From Hymenobacter sp. APR13 (GTDB lineage Bacteria; Bacteroidota; Bacteroidia; Cytophagales; Hymenobacteraceae), in NCBI RefSeq assembly GCF_000737515.1, contig NZ_CP006587.1, forward strand, positions 1,965,001 through 2,029,000: a stretch of 64,000 bases of DNA. Direction: 5' to 3'. This document shows, piece after piece, positions 7,595-16,809 of the stretch; position 1 is the stretch's first letter, and each line of letters begins with the position of its first letter. Under the pieces are notes generated by a model that had not been told where the DNA came from, searched no databases, and saw only the letters and a program-made list of their open reading frames with translations. The translations under genes were made by a program, and so were the position numbers.

Positions 7595-8146
7595 TTAGCC
7601 GAACGGGTCGATGTAGGCAATCAGCACGGCCAGGGCCGACAGCCCGGCCAGCACCAGCCACACCGGCCCGCCCCAGATCAGCAGGCCCAGCAGGGAAAGC
7701 GGCAACACAATCAGGCCCAGCACGCCCAGCACTGTCGTGCCCAGCCCTACCTCAGCGGGCCGTTGCGGCGCAAATGCTCGTCGGACCCTGGCCGTTGCCG
7801 CCGATGCGCGCGCCCTGGGTGCTGCCTGGGCCGCCGAAGCGGCCGGCACGTGCGCCCATGCCGCTACCGGCCGCGCCAAACGCCGCAGCCGGGCGGTAGC
7901 AGCCGCGCGCATTGGCGGCTTCGGGGCCTGCGCGGCAACGGGCGTTTCAGATGGCAGCACCGCCGCTTCCGGCTCTGCGGAAACAACCGCTACGGACGCG
8001 GGCACCCGTTCGGAAGACGCGGGCCGAAACCGGAAGGCCGACTGGCTGCTGCTGCAGCTGGCCGTGGCGCCCAGCACCAGCAGCGCGCTCAGCAAACGAA
8101 AAAACGGCCGCAAACAGCCCGGGGTGGCAGAAGTAGTGGTGCGCAT
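7595..8146 (-). CDS. hypothetical Ala/Pro/Arg-rich membrane lipoprotein
   Basis: A 183-aa protein of unknown function. Residues 1-31 look like a long lipoprotein signal ending in TASC with a serine run after the cysteine. A low-complexity Ala/Pro/Arg-rich linker (about residues 40-130) follows, then two closely spaced hydrophobic segments at the C terminus (VLGVLGLIVLPLSLLGLLIW and VWLVLAGLSALAVLIAYI). I cannot place it in a family. The C-terminal pair resembles the small two-helix modules seen in many short Bacteroidetes membrane proteins. Confidence 0.6.
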   Translation of the reverse strand: MRTTTSATPGCLRPFFRLLSALLVLGATASCSSSQSAFRFRPASSERVPASVAVVSAEPEAAVLPSETPVAAQAPKPPMRAAATARLRRLARPVAAWAHVPAASAAQAAPRARASAATARVRRAFAPQRPAEVGLGTTVLGVLGLIVLPLSLLGLLIWGGPVWLVLAGLSALAVLIAYIDPFG

Positions 8147-8228
8147 AGGAGAGAGGAGAAAGCAGGCTCCAGCGCGAGGTGCGCCGGGAACCCGGGCCGT
8201 ATACGGGAGCGGCGGCCTGCGCGCTGCC

Positions 8229-8705
8229 TCAACCCGCTGGCAGTGCAGCAGCTACCTTGGCGGGCTTGCCAAACCAGCGCCGATAGATGGGCTGCCGCCA
8301 CGCAAACTGCGCCCACATGGCCGGCCACAGCAGCCGGTCCAGCAGACCATTTCCACTGGTGTATTCCAGGTCTTCCACAATGTAAGTGCCGCCCCCCGGC
8401 GCGGGCTGCATCAGGTGGCGGTGCTGCCAGTAGCGCAACGGTGGTGGCAGCTTGCGGCCTTCATCCACAAAATAGTAAGTGCCGTCGGGCGTGGTACCGT
8501 GGTCGGTGATAAAAGAGGTCCAGAGGAAGCGTGCGGGCCCGGCTCCCAACTCAATGTGCACCTCGTCGCCGCGGTGGCAGCCATCGAAGCGTAGCAGCCG
8601 GAACGGCGGAAACGGCGGCGCCAGGGCCAGAAACAGGTCGCGGGTGAAGCCCTGCCACACCTGGGCGGGCGCGGCAGCTACGTGGGTGCGGAGGTAGAGG
8701 TGCAT
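8229..8705 (-). CDS. SRPBCC (START/Bet v 1-like) domain protein
   Basis: A 158-aa cytoplasmic protein whose start (MHLYLRTHVAAAPAQVWQGF) is typical of the SRPBCC fold: a beta strand followed by the helix that opens the ligand cavity. The segment GDEVHIELG matches the later strands. Such proteins bind hydrophobic ligands; the ligand here is unknown. No operon partner is evident. Confidence 0.65.
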   Translation of the reverse strand: MHLYLRTHVAAAPAQVWQGFTRDLFLALAPPFPPFRLLRFDGCHRGDEVHIELGAGPARFLWTSFITDHGTTPDGTYYFVDEGRKLPPPLRYWQHRHLMQPAPGGGTYIVEDLEYTSGNGLLDRLLWPAMWAQFAWRQPIYRRWFGKPAKVAAALPAG

Positions 8706-8901
8706 GGGGATAGAACCGACGCAAGGGACACAGGGTTTGTCAATCTTGTCATACGAGTTTCATAAGCTGGTTGCAACCAACCTGTATTAATGACTACCGA
8801 TGTTGGTTGAAATTTGATTTTTCAAATATTTTTTTGTAGTATGAACCTATGAAGTCCACGATTTGCTGCCACCTTAGTTCTCACTACTTAAGCCCTATTT
8901 C

Positions 8902-9372
8902 ATGAAAAACCTATCCCATATTCTCGGCTTAAGCCTGTTTACGGCAAGCTTCTCTATCGTGCTTTGTAGCTGCAGAATAGGCGAAAAATCCCCTGCATTT
9001 TATGACAGGAAGCCGGATCCAGGCGGGCTTACAATTGACGCAGATAAACACGCGGGTGACGCAGCTAAAAATTATCAGTATGAATACGCTGGCGATAATA
9101 CGGTTAATTATATTGATAAATCAGAGATAATACAGCTATTTGATTTTTACGAAAATGCTGGAGTAAAATGTAAAGGAATCAGAGTCTATAGAACATTTAA
9201 TAATGTCGAAGCCGCAGGTACGATTAATTCTATAGGAATAGTTATCGTAGGAGTTGATGATAATAACAAAGACTTGATTAACAGAAATGGGCAAATAGGA
9301 CGGGTGATAGTTAGTTATGATAAGTGCCCCGATAATTGTGATTTCACTAGCCCTTTCCAGCGGAGTAAATAA
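8902..9372 (+). CDS. hypothetical lipoprotein, AT-rich gene
   Basis: A 156-aa protein with an N-terminal signal ending at S-C-R (Cys24), probably a lipoprotein. No family is recognised. Three further cysteines lie at VKCKG and KCPDNC. Base composition is clearly more A+T-rich than the surrounding genes and rare-for-this-genome codons (AAT, TAT, ATA) are common, suggesting recent acquisition. It is followed after 20 bp by an equally AT-rich membrane protein gene and then a histidine kinase. Confidence 0.65.
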   Translation: MKNLSHILGLSLFTASFSIVLCSCRIGEKSPAFYDRKPDPGGLTIDADKHAGDAAKNYQYEYAGDNTVNYIDKSEIIQLFDFYENAGVKCKGIRVYRTFNNVEAAGTINSIGIVIVGVDDNNKDLINRNGQIGRVIVSYDKCPDNCDFTSPFQRSK

Positions 9373-9392
9373 ACAATGCTGATCATTTGTAG

Positions 9393-10163
9393 ATGAATGT
9401 AGATGTTCAATTGCTCCACCTAACAAATAGAGTGCTGGAGGCTTCCCCATTGCTGCCATTTATAGTGGGTTATATGCGCCGCAGGCACTTGCCACGTCCG
9501 TGCTGCTTAGTGTATTATTATGTGTGTGTAAAAACAATATTTTATATTATGGATGTAATAAGTAGAAGCGTGTTTAGAAATAATGTCTATATTTTTCATA
9601 TTTCAACGGTGGTTACTGTAATGATTTTTGCTAAGGCGTATTATGTTTTGATAGATTCAAAAGAAGTGAGGAATAAAATTTCACTTGTGCTTGTATTATT
9701 TATAGTAGTGGTAGTAGCCGATGCATTTTTTCTCAATAAGTTATTTGTAAGCGTAAATAGCTATTCGCAGGCTTGCGGTAGTGTTATTCTTGTCGCGCTG
9801 TCACTCTTACACATTCTGCAACTCAGCCGAAATGAACTGCTGCTCGATGAACAGCCAGGGTTCTTCTTCAGCATTGCCGTGCTGGTGTATTCCTCCTACT
9901 CAGTGGTAACCTACGTAGCCTCCAATATCATCTACAATGCAGGTTACGACAAGGCCACTAACATTCGTCTTGACACGCTGATCAGCGCCCCCGATGCCCT
10001 GCTGTACGCCGTGCACATGGGGCTGCTGGCTTGGATGTTCAGCTTCTTTCCGCTGAGCATCAACCCCAGGCAGGCCCTCCCCTACTGGCTGCACTATAGC
10101 CGCTGGCGGCGACGGTCGTATAAATTGCTGAGAAACAATATATTGCCGGGAGTTTATTCCTGA
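9393..10163 (+). CDS. hypothetical polytopic membrane protein, possible sensor partner of the next kinase
   Basis: A 256-aa protein with about six hydrophobic segments (for example VLVLFIVVVVADAFFL and ACGSVILVALSLLHIL). The first ~55 residues are not convincingly coding, and the true start may be the ATG at 9549 (MDVISRSVFRNN). The 5' half is AT-rich while the 3' part (from about 9840) has normal high GC, so a composition break lies inside the gene. It ends 8 bp before a histidine kinase that has only one membrane segment, which suggests it supplies the membrane input domain (inference). Confidence 0.6.
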   Translation: MNVDVQLLHLTNRVLEASPLLPFIVGYMRRRHLPRPCCLVYYYVCVKTIFYIMDVISRSVFRNNVYIFHISTVVTVMIFAKAYYVLIDSKEVRNKISLVLVLFIVVVVADAFFLNKLFVSVNSYSQACGSVILVALSLLHILQLSRNELLLDEQPGFFFSIAVLVYSSYSVVTYVASNIIYNAGYDKATNIRLDTLISAPDALLYAVHMGLLAWMFSFFPLSINPRQALPYWLHYSRWRRRSYKLLRNNILPGVYS

Positions 10164-10171
10164 TTCTCGCT

Positions 10172-11170
10172 ATGCCCGATGCGTTGCTGCCCTTCCTACT
10201 GATTGGTCCGGTGCTGCTGCTGCTGGTAGGCGGCATTATCGGTATTCTGGTGCGGGAGCAGCGCCGCCGGCTGCAGCAGGAACGTGAGAAACATCTGCTG
10301 CTGGAGCAGCAGAACGAGCGGCTGGAGCAGCAGGTGCAGCAGCGCACCGCCGACTTGCAACAGTCGCTGGACCATCTGCAGGCCACGCAGCGCCAGCTGA
10401 TTCAGAGCGAGAAGCTGGCTTCGCTGGGCGAGCTGACGGCGGGCGTGGCGCACGAGATTCAGAACCCCCTCAACTTCGTGCTCAATTTCTCAGAGGTAAG
10501 CGTAGAGTTGGTGCAGGAACTGAAGGAAGAAGTGCTGCACCAGCTGCCAGCCACCACTATGGCGCCGGCCGCCGAGCTGCTGCAGAATCTGGAAGACAAC
10601 CTGCAGCGCATCACGCAGCATGGGCAGCGGGCCGGCGGCATTGTGCAGGGTATGCTGTTGCATGCGCGCACCTCGGCCAGCGAGCGGCAGCCCACCAACC
10701 TCAATGCCCTCACCGACCAGTTTCTGCGGCTGGCTTACCAGGGCATGCGCGCCAAAGACAGAACGTTCAACATCACTATCGAAACTCACTTTGCGCCCGA
10801 TATGGAACTGGTCAGAGTGGCGCCGCAGGATATTGGCCGGGTGCTGCTGAATCTGTTCAACAATGCGCTGTATGCCCTGCGCAAGCGCCAGCAAGCCCAG
10901 GAGCCTGGCTACAAACCGCTGCTACAGGTCACGACGCAGTGCCGCTCCGGGCAGGTGGAGCTACGCGTGTGCGACAACGGACCGGGCATTGCGGCAGACG
11001 TGCTGGACAAAATCTTTCAGCCGTTCTTCACCACCAAACCCACCGGCGAAGGGTCGGGCCTTGGGTTGTCCATCAGCTACGATATCGTGACGCAGGGGCA
11101 CGGCGGGCAGCTACTTTGCCAGACACAGGAGGGTGCCTACACCGAGTTTATCATGCGGCTGCCGGCATAG
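10172..11170 (+). CDS. sensor histidine kinase
   Basis: A 332-aa kinase with one N-terminal membrane helix (about residues 7-27), a long Gln/Glu/Arg-rich coiled coil (30-80), the HisKA H-box GVAHEIQNPLN with phospho-acceptor His94, and a HATPase_c domain (N box NLFNNALYAL, G1 DNGPGI, G2 GEGSGLGLS). No PAS or HAMP domain is seen. It is probably co-transcribed with the preceding membrane protein. No response regulator is adjacent, so its partner is encoded elsewhere or the kinase signals through a distant regulator. Confidence 0.85.
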   Translation: MPDALLPFLLIGPVLLLLVGGIIGILVREQRRRLQQEREKHLLLEQQNERLEQQVQQRTADLQQSLDHLQATQRQLIQSEKLASLGELTAGVAHEIQNPLNFVLNFSEVSVELVQELKEEVLHQLPATTMAPAAELLQNLEDNLQRITQHGQRAGGIVQGMLLHARTSASERQPTNLNALTDQFLRLAYQGMRAKDRTFNITIETHFAPDMELVRVAPQDIGRVLLNLFNNALYALRKRQQAQEPGYKPLLQVTTQCRSGQVELRVCDNGPGIAADVLDKIFQPFFTTKPTGEGSGLGLSISYDIVTQGHGGQLLCQTQEGAYTEFIMRLPA

Positions 11171-11257
11171 CGGCTTGCTTACAGCCGAAGCCATAATAGG
11201 CACGAGTAGGAAAGGCCTATTTTACGGAAAATAATACCCTGGCCGCTTAGTAGGTCC

Positions 11258-14200
11258 CTACCCTAGCAACTCCTCAATGTCCTCTTTGGTGAGGCTCTTG
11301 ATAATGGCTTCGTCGGTGGTAATCAGGTCCGTGACCAGCTGGATTTTCTTGTGCTGCAGCGCCAGGATCTTCTCTTCCACCGTGTTCTGGGTGATGAACT
11401 TGTAGGTGAACACCGTGCGCTGCTGCCCGATGCGGTGGGCCCGGTCTACGGCCTGGGCCTCCACGGCCGGGTTCCACCACGGGTCGAGGATGAACACGTA
11501 GTCGGCAGCCGTCAGGTTGAGGCCCACGCCGCCGGCTTTCAGGCTGATGAGGAACACTCGCAGCTCTTCAGTTTCCTGGAAGCGAGTCACCACTTTGTGC
11601 CGGTCGCGGGTGTTGCCGTCGAGGTAAGCATACTCGATGTCGCGCTCATCGAGCGAGGCCCGCACGATATCCAGGTGCTTGACAAACTGGCTGAACACCA
11701 GAACCTTGTGGCCTTCCGAAACCACGCTCTTGATCATGCGCACAATCTCGCGCAGCTTGCCCGACTCGTGCACGTACTCCTCGTCGGCCATGCGGGGGTG
11801 GTTGGCAATCTGGCGCAGCTTGGTGAGGCCCTGCAGCAGCATAAACTGGGTGCTGGCCGTGCCGTGCTCCTCAATGTTCTGCAGAATCTTGTTGCGGTAG
11901 TAGCTCTTGGTTTCCTCGTAACAGTGCTGCTGCTCCTCGGTCATGGGGCAGTAGCTCAGGTTCTCGATTTTCTCGGGCAGCTCCTTGGCTACTTGCGCCT
12001 TGTGGCGGCGCAGAATGAATGGCTTGATCAGGGCGTGGAGCTTGCGCGTGCGGCCCTCGTCCTTGCCTTTCTCGATGGGCTTGAGGAATTCCTTGCGGAA
12101 AAACGTCTGGGTGCCCAGCAGGCCCGGGTTGATGAACGACATCTGCGACCACAAATCCATGGTGCTGTTTTCCACCGGCGTGCCGGTCAGAATCAGGCGG
12201 TGGCGCGAGTGCAGCCCGCGCACGGCGTGCGAGGTGGTGGAGCCGGGGTTTTTGATGGCCTGCGACTCATCCAGAATCACGTAGTCGAACTTGTAGGTCT
12301 TGAGCAATTCGGCATCGAGGCGCACGATGCCATAGCTGGTGAGCACCACGTCGTAGTCGGCAAACTGGTCTACGTTTTTGTCGCGGTAGGTGCCCGTGTA
12401 CACCAGCAGACGCAGCGCCGGCGTAAACTTCTGGGCCTCACTCAACCAGTTGTATACCAGTGAAGTAGGCATGGCCAGCAGCGACGCCGCCCCGCCCGCT
12501 TCGCCGCTTTCCTTGCGGTGCAGCAGCAGCGCCAGCGTCTGAATGGTGTTGTGAGTCAGGATGAAATTATCCGTCACGTACAGCCGGTCGGGGGCGTCAA
12601 CGGAGATGCACTGCGCGGGCATCATACCTACAAGTTCCACGGCCCGAATGCCGCGGTAGGGCTGGTACTTGGTTTTGGGCCGGTACAGCGCCGCCTTGCG
12701 GCCCAGCCGGAACGGCACGATGTGCGGCAGCAGGCTGAGCGTGAGCGTGTAGGCCCGCTGGCCCGTGCGCTGCTCGCCGTTGTGCGAATACGTAGGCACT
12801 TTGCTGGACTGCCGCACCGTGCCGCCCAACGACTGCACCAGAAACGTCACGCCTGCCGTCAGCTGCTCTGAAACCGAAGTGAACTGGCACACGTCGCCGC
12901 TGGCCGACACGTAGCCGTCGGAATCCATGAGCCCCTGGAGCACCGCCAGGCGGGTGGCTACGTCGTTGAACAGGTACGCTTCGGGAATGAATTTATCGGC
13001 TGATTTCCTGTCTTTCAGCCCCAGGGCTTTTACCTCCTGCATCAGGGCATTGGTCCAGCCGGAGGCTTTCACTAGGTTGTAATCGTAGCCGCCGGGCGTT
13101 ACGGGCTGCATGCGCAGGCCAGGAGGCAGTGCCTCAGCAGCATAGTTCACAATTTCGGCGTCGGCAGTGGTCAGCCCCACGCTGTTGCGGCGAAAACAGC
13201 CGTCGCCCAGCAGCAGCCCGAGCAGGTACGGGTCGAGGACTATGGGCCGGGGCGCCAGCTCTACGGGCTTCACCATGGGCACAAACCACTTGGTGTTGCC
13301 GTGCCGGTCGTGCAGGTCGTGGCGCAGGTCGGCCAACTCCCGCACCTGGTAGCCCTGGCCGCGGTGCTTCTGCACCGGGCTTTGCACGGCCCACAGGTGT
13401 TCGGCGCAGCATTCTGCCGTGGAGCCGTCGGTAAACGTCACCCGGAAAATCTCCTTTTCGCCCTGCGGAAACACGCCCGTCACGCGCGAGGTGCCACCTT
13501 GGGAGTTGATGAGGGTGTCGCCGGGCTGCATGTCGCCCATCTGCTTCCAGCCCGTGGGCGTCAGAATACGGGCGTGCAGCGGCTGGGCTTTGCCCAGCCC
13601 CATATCGTCGGCGAGGCAGCCGCCGAAATGGTAGTCCTTCACGAAGTGCAGCCAGTTGTAGCCGGCCTTCTGGTAGGGGCGCAGCTCGCCTTGGAAGCCC
13701 ACGGGCATGGGCTGGTCTTCCACGGCCTCAAAGCCGCGCAGCTTCTCCAGCTTGCGGCTGATGACCACGGTGGCCAGGTTGCCGTTCTGCAGGTCCGATA
13801 CCAGCGCCAGGTGGTGCTTGCGCAGCGTCAGGTTCTGGGCGTGTTCCTCGGCGAAGGCAAACAGCTCAAGGTACTGCGTAAACCACTCCTCCGGGATGAT
13901 GGCAATCTGGCCGTTGGGCAGCCGGAACTCGTGGCGGCGCTGTAGAATGTAGGTGCGCAGCTTGATGAACGGAATTTCAAACTCGCCGAAGCGCACGGTG
14001 CCGCGCACATCAAACCAGTCGTTGGCTTCCGTGATGCCCACTTCCACGCTCACGGCCCCGATGAAGTAGTCTTTGCCGGAGGTGCTGCCCTGCTGCACCG
14101 TGAAGCCCAGGCGGGCCAGCTCGTCGGCGTGGTGGTGCAGCCAGCGGAAGGCGGTGGCCTTTTCCAGCACGGCGCGGCCGTTGCGCACTTCCAGGGCGCG

Positions 14201-15256
14201 GTCGGCCAGCTCCCGGATGATTTCCTGCTCCCGGTCGAGGTTGCGGACGAGGCGGTGGAAGATGTAGTTGTCCTGCTGCTTTTCCAGCTTCACGCACACC
14301 CGCTTGTCGTAGCTGTTGTGCACGGTATGGTCGCCGTAGCGAAACGACAGATCGAAGTGGATATGGTCGGAAAGGGCGGTGGCCACGCTGGTGCCGCCGG
14401 TTTCGGTGGCGGCGCGGCGGGCCGTGGGGCGCACCTCCTCTACCACTTTAGCCGTGGGAGCATCCGAAAACGTGAGCTGCGGCCGCGCCACGTAGCGCTC
14501 CGACCGGATATCGAAGCCGCGGGCGTGCACATCGAACGACTCGACGAGTGGCGCCACGAAGCGCAGGAAGTAGCTTTCCTCCACCTGCCGCGGAATCACA
14601 ATGAACTTCTTGTTGAGGAAGGGCTTGATTTTCTTGCCGTCCACCTCGTTGCGGAAGTGGTAGAGCACATCGTCTACCAGCAGCCAGGCCGGCTGCTCCG
14701 ACACGATAACGGCGTTTTTGTACTGAAAATCGAGCCGCTGATTCTGGTACTGGATGGTGGGGAAGTAGTGCGTGTTGTCTTCGTTGCGCCGGAAGTGAAA
14801 CAGCACCGACGCCGCTTCCGGGGCCAGGCCGATTTCGCGCCACGTCGGCTCGCCGTCCTTGCCCATGATGAACACGCACTTGCCGGGCAGGCGCTCCAGA
14901 ATCTGGCCCATGCGCGCCTGCACGTGCTGGCAAATCACGTCCTGCAGGGCTTTGTCGCCTTTCTCCGGGTCGTACACCTTCAGGAAAAAGTCGGCGGGCG
15001 TGGTTTTCTTGGGCCAGAACTCCTTGATGACGGCGTCCTGCTGGATCTGGTCGGTGAGGGCCACCAGTTCGAAGTCGGTTGCGTCCAGGCCATCGGCAAA
15101 CTCGGGCGCATTCTTGGCCGAAACCGTCTGGTGCTGCAGAGTCAGCTGCCCTTTGGCGTTGCGCTGAACAACGTAGCTTTCAAATAAATAGCCTAAATAT
15201 TCGTGCTCAAGCAGCGAGTAAACAATTTGAAAAGGTAGAGCAGTAGAAACCTTCAT
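11258..15256 (-). CDS. SNF2-family DNA helicase/ATPase interrupted by an intein
   Basis: A 1332-aa precursor; about 985 aa after removal of the intein at residues 557-903. The N-terminal ~500 residues form the extension common in bacterial SNF2 proteins. The SF2 motor follows: ELRPYQKAGYNWL (Q-motif region), Walker A GLGK-[intein]-T, DESQ box in VILDESQAIKNP, and the HelicC domain with SLKAGGVGLNLTAADYV and AVDRAHRIGQQRTV. It probably remodels protein-DNA or RNA polymerase complexes, like RapA/HepA relatives. The intein separates the P-loop Lys556 from Thr904, so the ATPase is inactive until splicing. Start chosen at the ATG at 15256; AT-rich DNA lies upstream. Confidence 0.9.
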   Translation of the reverse strand: MKVSTALPFQIVYSLLEHEYLGYLFESYVVQRNAKGQLTLQHQTVSAKNAPEFADGLDATDFELVALTDQIQQDAVIKEFWPKKTTPADFFLKVYDPEKGDKALQDVICQHVQARMGQILERLPGKCVFIMGKDGEPTWREIGLAPEAASVLFHFRRNEDNTHYFPTIQYQNQRLDFQYKNAVIVSEQPAWLLVDDVLYHFRNEVDGKKIKPFLNKKFIVIPRQVEESYFLRFVAPLVESFDVHARGFDIRSERYVARPQLTFSDAPTAKVVEEVRPTARRAATETGGTSVATALSDHIHFDLSFRYGDHTVHNSYDKRVCVKLEKQQDNYIFHRLVRNLDREQEIIRELADRALEVRNGRAVLEKATAFRWLHHHADELARLGFTVQQGSTSGKDYFIGAVSVEVGITEANDWFDVRGTVRFGEFEIPFIKLRTYILQRRHEFRLPNGQIAIIPEEWFTQYLELFAFAEEHAQNLTLRKHHLALVSDLQNGNLATVVISRKLEKLRGFEAVEDQPMPVGFQGELRPYQKAGYNWLHFVKDYHFGGCLADDMGLGKAQPLHARILTPTGWKQMGDMQPGDTLINSQGGTSRVTGVFPQGEKEIFRVTFTDGSTAECCAEHLWAVQSPVQKHRGQGYQVRELADLRHDLHDRHGNTKWFVPMVKPVELAPRPIVLDPYLLGLLLGDGCFRRNSVGLTTADAEIVNYAAEALPPGLRMQPVTPGGYDYNLVKASGWTNALMQEVKALGLKDRKSADKFIPEAYLFNDVATRLAVLQGLMDSDGYVSASGDVCQFTSVSEQLTAGVTFLVQSLGGTVRQSSKVPTYSHNGEQRTGQRAYTLTLSLLPHIVPFRLGRKAALYRPKTKYQPYRGIRAVELVGMMPAQCISVDAPDRLYVTDNFILTHNTIQTLALLLHRKESGEAGGAASLLAMPTSLVYNWLSEAQKFTPALRLLVYTGTYRDKNVDQFADYDVVLTSYGIVRLDAELLKTYKFDYVILDESQAIKNPGSTTSHAVRGLHSRHRLILTGTPVENSTMDLWSQMSFINPGLLGTQTFFRKEFLKPIEKGKDEGRTRKLHALIKPFILRRHKAQVAKELPEKIENLSYCPMTEEQQHCYEETKSYYRNKILQNIEEHGTASTQFMLLQGLTKLRQIANHPRMADEEYVHESGKLREIVRMIKSVVSEGHKVLVFSQFVKHLDIVRASLDERDIEYAYLDGNTRDRHKVVTRFQETEELRVFLISLKAGGVGLNLTAADYVFILDPWWNPAVEAQAVDRAHRIGQQRTVFTYKFITQNTVEEKILALQHKKIQLVTDLITTDEAIIKSLTKEDIEELLG
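12548..13588 (-). mobile_element. intein with LAGLIDADG homing endonuclease, class 3 features
   Basis: A 347-residue in-frame insertion (precursor residues 557-903) between Lys and Thr of the SNF2 P-loop. Block A is ARILTPTGWKQMGD after an N-terminal Ala (no Cys or Ser). Block B is GSTAECCAEHLW, with Trp622 at position B:12. Two dodecapeptide motifs, LLGLLLGDG (678-686) and LQGLMDSDG (773-781), keep their acidic residues, so the endonuclease may be active. Block F has Cys883 (CISVD), and block G ends L-T-H-N with Thr901 before the terminal His-Asn; the +1 residue is Thr904. Ala1 together with Trp/Cys/Thr at these positions is the hallmark of class 3 inteins, which splice from the block F cysteine. 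Confidence 0.88.
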
Positions 15257-15434
15257 GAGGATAAACGGCAGCCAAAATGCAGCGTTGAATGTAAGGACAA
15301 ATGCTAAATACTATATTATTTGCCAAAAAGTAAAATAAATCTACAAATAATTATATCATCAAGACGAACGGGTTAGTTTCATATCCCCGAACATCCTTCC
15401 GGGTAGATGAATTACCTGCGCGGCTGGCAGAAGG

Positions 15435-16664
15435 TTACAGGTTTTCGCGCACGTCGAGGCGCGCGGCATTCAGCGCCGGCCGGATGGAAACGGCTATTGT
15501 GATAATCACAATGGCCAGACCGGTGAGCACAATGTCTGAAAACTGCATTTTAACCGGGTACGAGTCGACCACGCTGGTGGCCATGCCCATGCTCACGACG
15601 TGGAACGTCTGCTGAATCCAGCAGATAGTGACGCCCAGGAACAGGCCCGTCACGGCGCCCACCAGGGCCACGATGGCGCCCTCAAGCAGGAAAATGCGCC
15701 GAATATGGCGCGGCGTGGCGCCCATGGCCAGCAGAATCGCCACGTCCTTGCGCTTGTCGATGACGAGCATCGACAGGGAGAAGAAGATGTTGAGCGAGGC
15801 AATCAACAGAATGAAGGCGAAGGTGATAAACACGAACATCTTCTCCACCTTGATGGCCTTGAGCAGGCTCACGTGCTGCTCGTCGGAGTCGAGGACTTTG
15901 AACTTGGGGCCGAGGTTTTTCTTGATAAGCTCCTTGACCTTCTGAATGTCGTGCTCGTCGCCCACGTTGACCTCCAGGGCGGTGCGGCGCGGGCCGTAAT
16001 GCAGCAGCTCCTCGGCAAATTCCAGCGGCACGAACACGTAGCTGTCGTCGATGTGCTGCTCAATCAGGAACACGCCGCCCGCCGTGATGCTCTTTTCGGT
16101 GAAGGCGCTTTCGGGGTTCATGGAAAGCGTTTTCTTGCCCGTGTTGCGCGGGTAGAGCAGGTGCAGCGGGGCAAAGCGGTTGTTGAGGGCAATGCTGAGC
16201 TCGTGCTGCACGCCGGCGCCCAGCAGGGCGTAGGGCTCGCCGTTGCGGCGCAGGCGGTGGTCGCCTTCCACAATCGAGGAGTCGATGCGGCTTTGGGTGT
16301 AGTAGTTTTCCGACACACCCTTCATCTTCACCACCATCTGGCGGTCGTGGTACTGCAGCAGGGCGTTGTCCTCAATCACCTCCGTAAGCAGCCCCACGCC
16401 CCGGATGCGGCGCATGCCTTCCAGCATGGGCTCCGACACGGTAAACGACTTGCCCTGCACGGCCGTCACCAGCAGGTCGGGGTCCGACTTGCCGTAGAGC
16501 GTGCGCACCAGGTCTTCGAGGCCGTTGAACACTGACAGCACGATAATCAGCGCCATTGTACCCACCGCCACGCCAATCATGGAGATGTTGGAAATGATGC
16601 TGATGATGTTGCGCTTCTTCTTCGAGAAAAAGTAACGCCGGGCAATGAGCAACGGAACGTCCAT
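15435..16664 (-). CDS. ABC transporter permease of the LolC/LolE (FtsX) family
   Basis: A 409-aa permease with four membrane segments in the FtsX/MacB arrangement: one at about residues 22-48, a periplasmic domain of ~220 residues, then three C-terminal helices beginning FITFAFILLIASLNIFFSLS. The starts ARRYFFSKKKRNIISIISNIS and DVAILLAMGATPRHIRRIF are typical of LolC/E. These permeases work with LolD to release lipoproteins from the inner membrane. No LolD is adjacent. It heads a run of minus-strand genes that includes a methyltransferase and rbfA. Confidence 0.85.
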   Translation of the reverse strand: MDVPLLIARRYFFSKKKRNIISIISNISMIGVAVGTMALIIVLSVFNGLEDLVRTLYGKSDPDLLVTAVQGKSFTVSEPMLEGMRRIRGVGLLTEVIEDNALLQYHDRQMVVKMKGVSENYYTQSRIDSSIVEGDHRLRRNGEPYALLGAGVQHELSIALNNRFAPLHLLYPRNTGKKTLSMNPESAFTEKSITAGGVFLIEQHIDDSYVFVPLEFAEELLHYGPRRTALEVNVGDEHDIQKVKELIKKNLGPKFKVLDSDEQHVSLLKAIKVEKMFVFITFAFILLIASLNIFFSLSMLVIDKRKDVAILLAMGATPRHIRRIFLLEGAIVALVGAVTGLFLGVTICWIQQTFHVVSMGMATSVVDSYPVKMQFSDIVLTGLAIVIITIAVSIRPALNAARLDVRENL

Positions 16665-16809
16665 GCGGGGCGTGGGAGGTGAAACGGCAGCGCGGGCCCG
16701 GAGGGCGGTCGGATAATTTTCCCGGCCCGCTGCTGTTTGTTGGGGTTACTGGGTAAGCAATGGGGCAAGATACGCCGCCGGGGCTAAAAAGGTGGCAGCG
16801 AAAATAGCC

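Noticed and set aside
8706..8901. Additional small gene in the AT-rich spacer
   Set aside because: No open frame of useful length; only upstream DNA of the lipoprotein gene.
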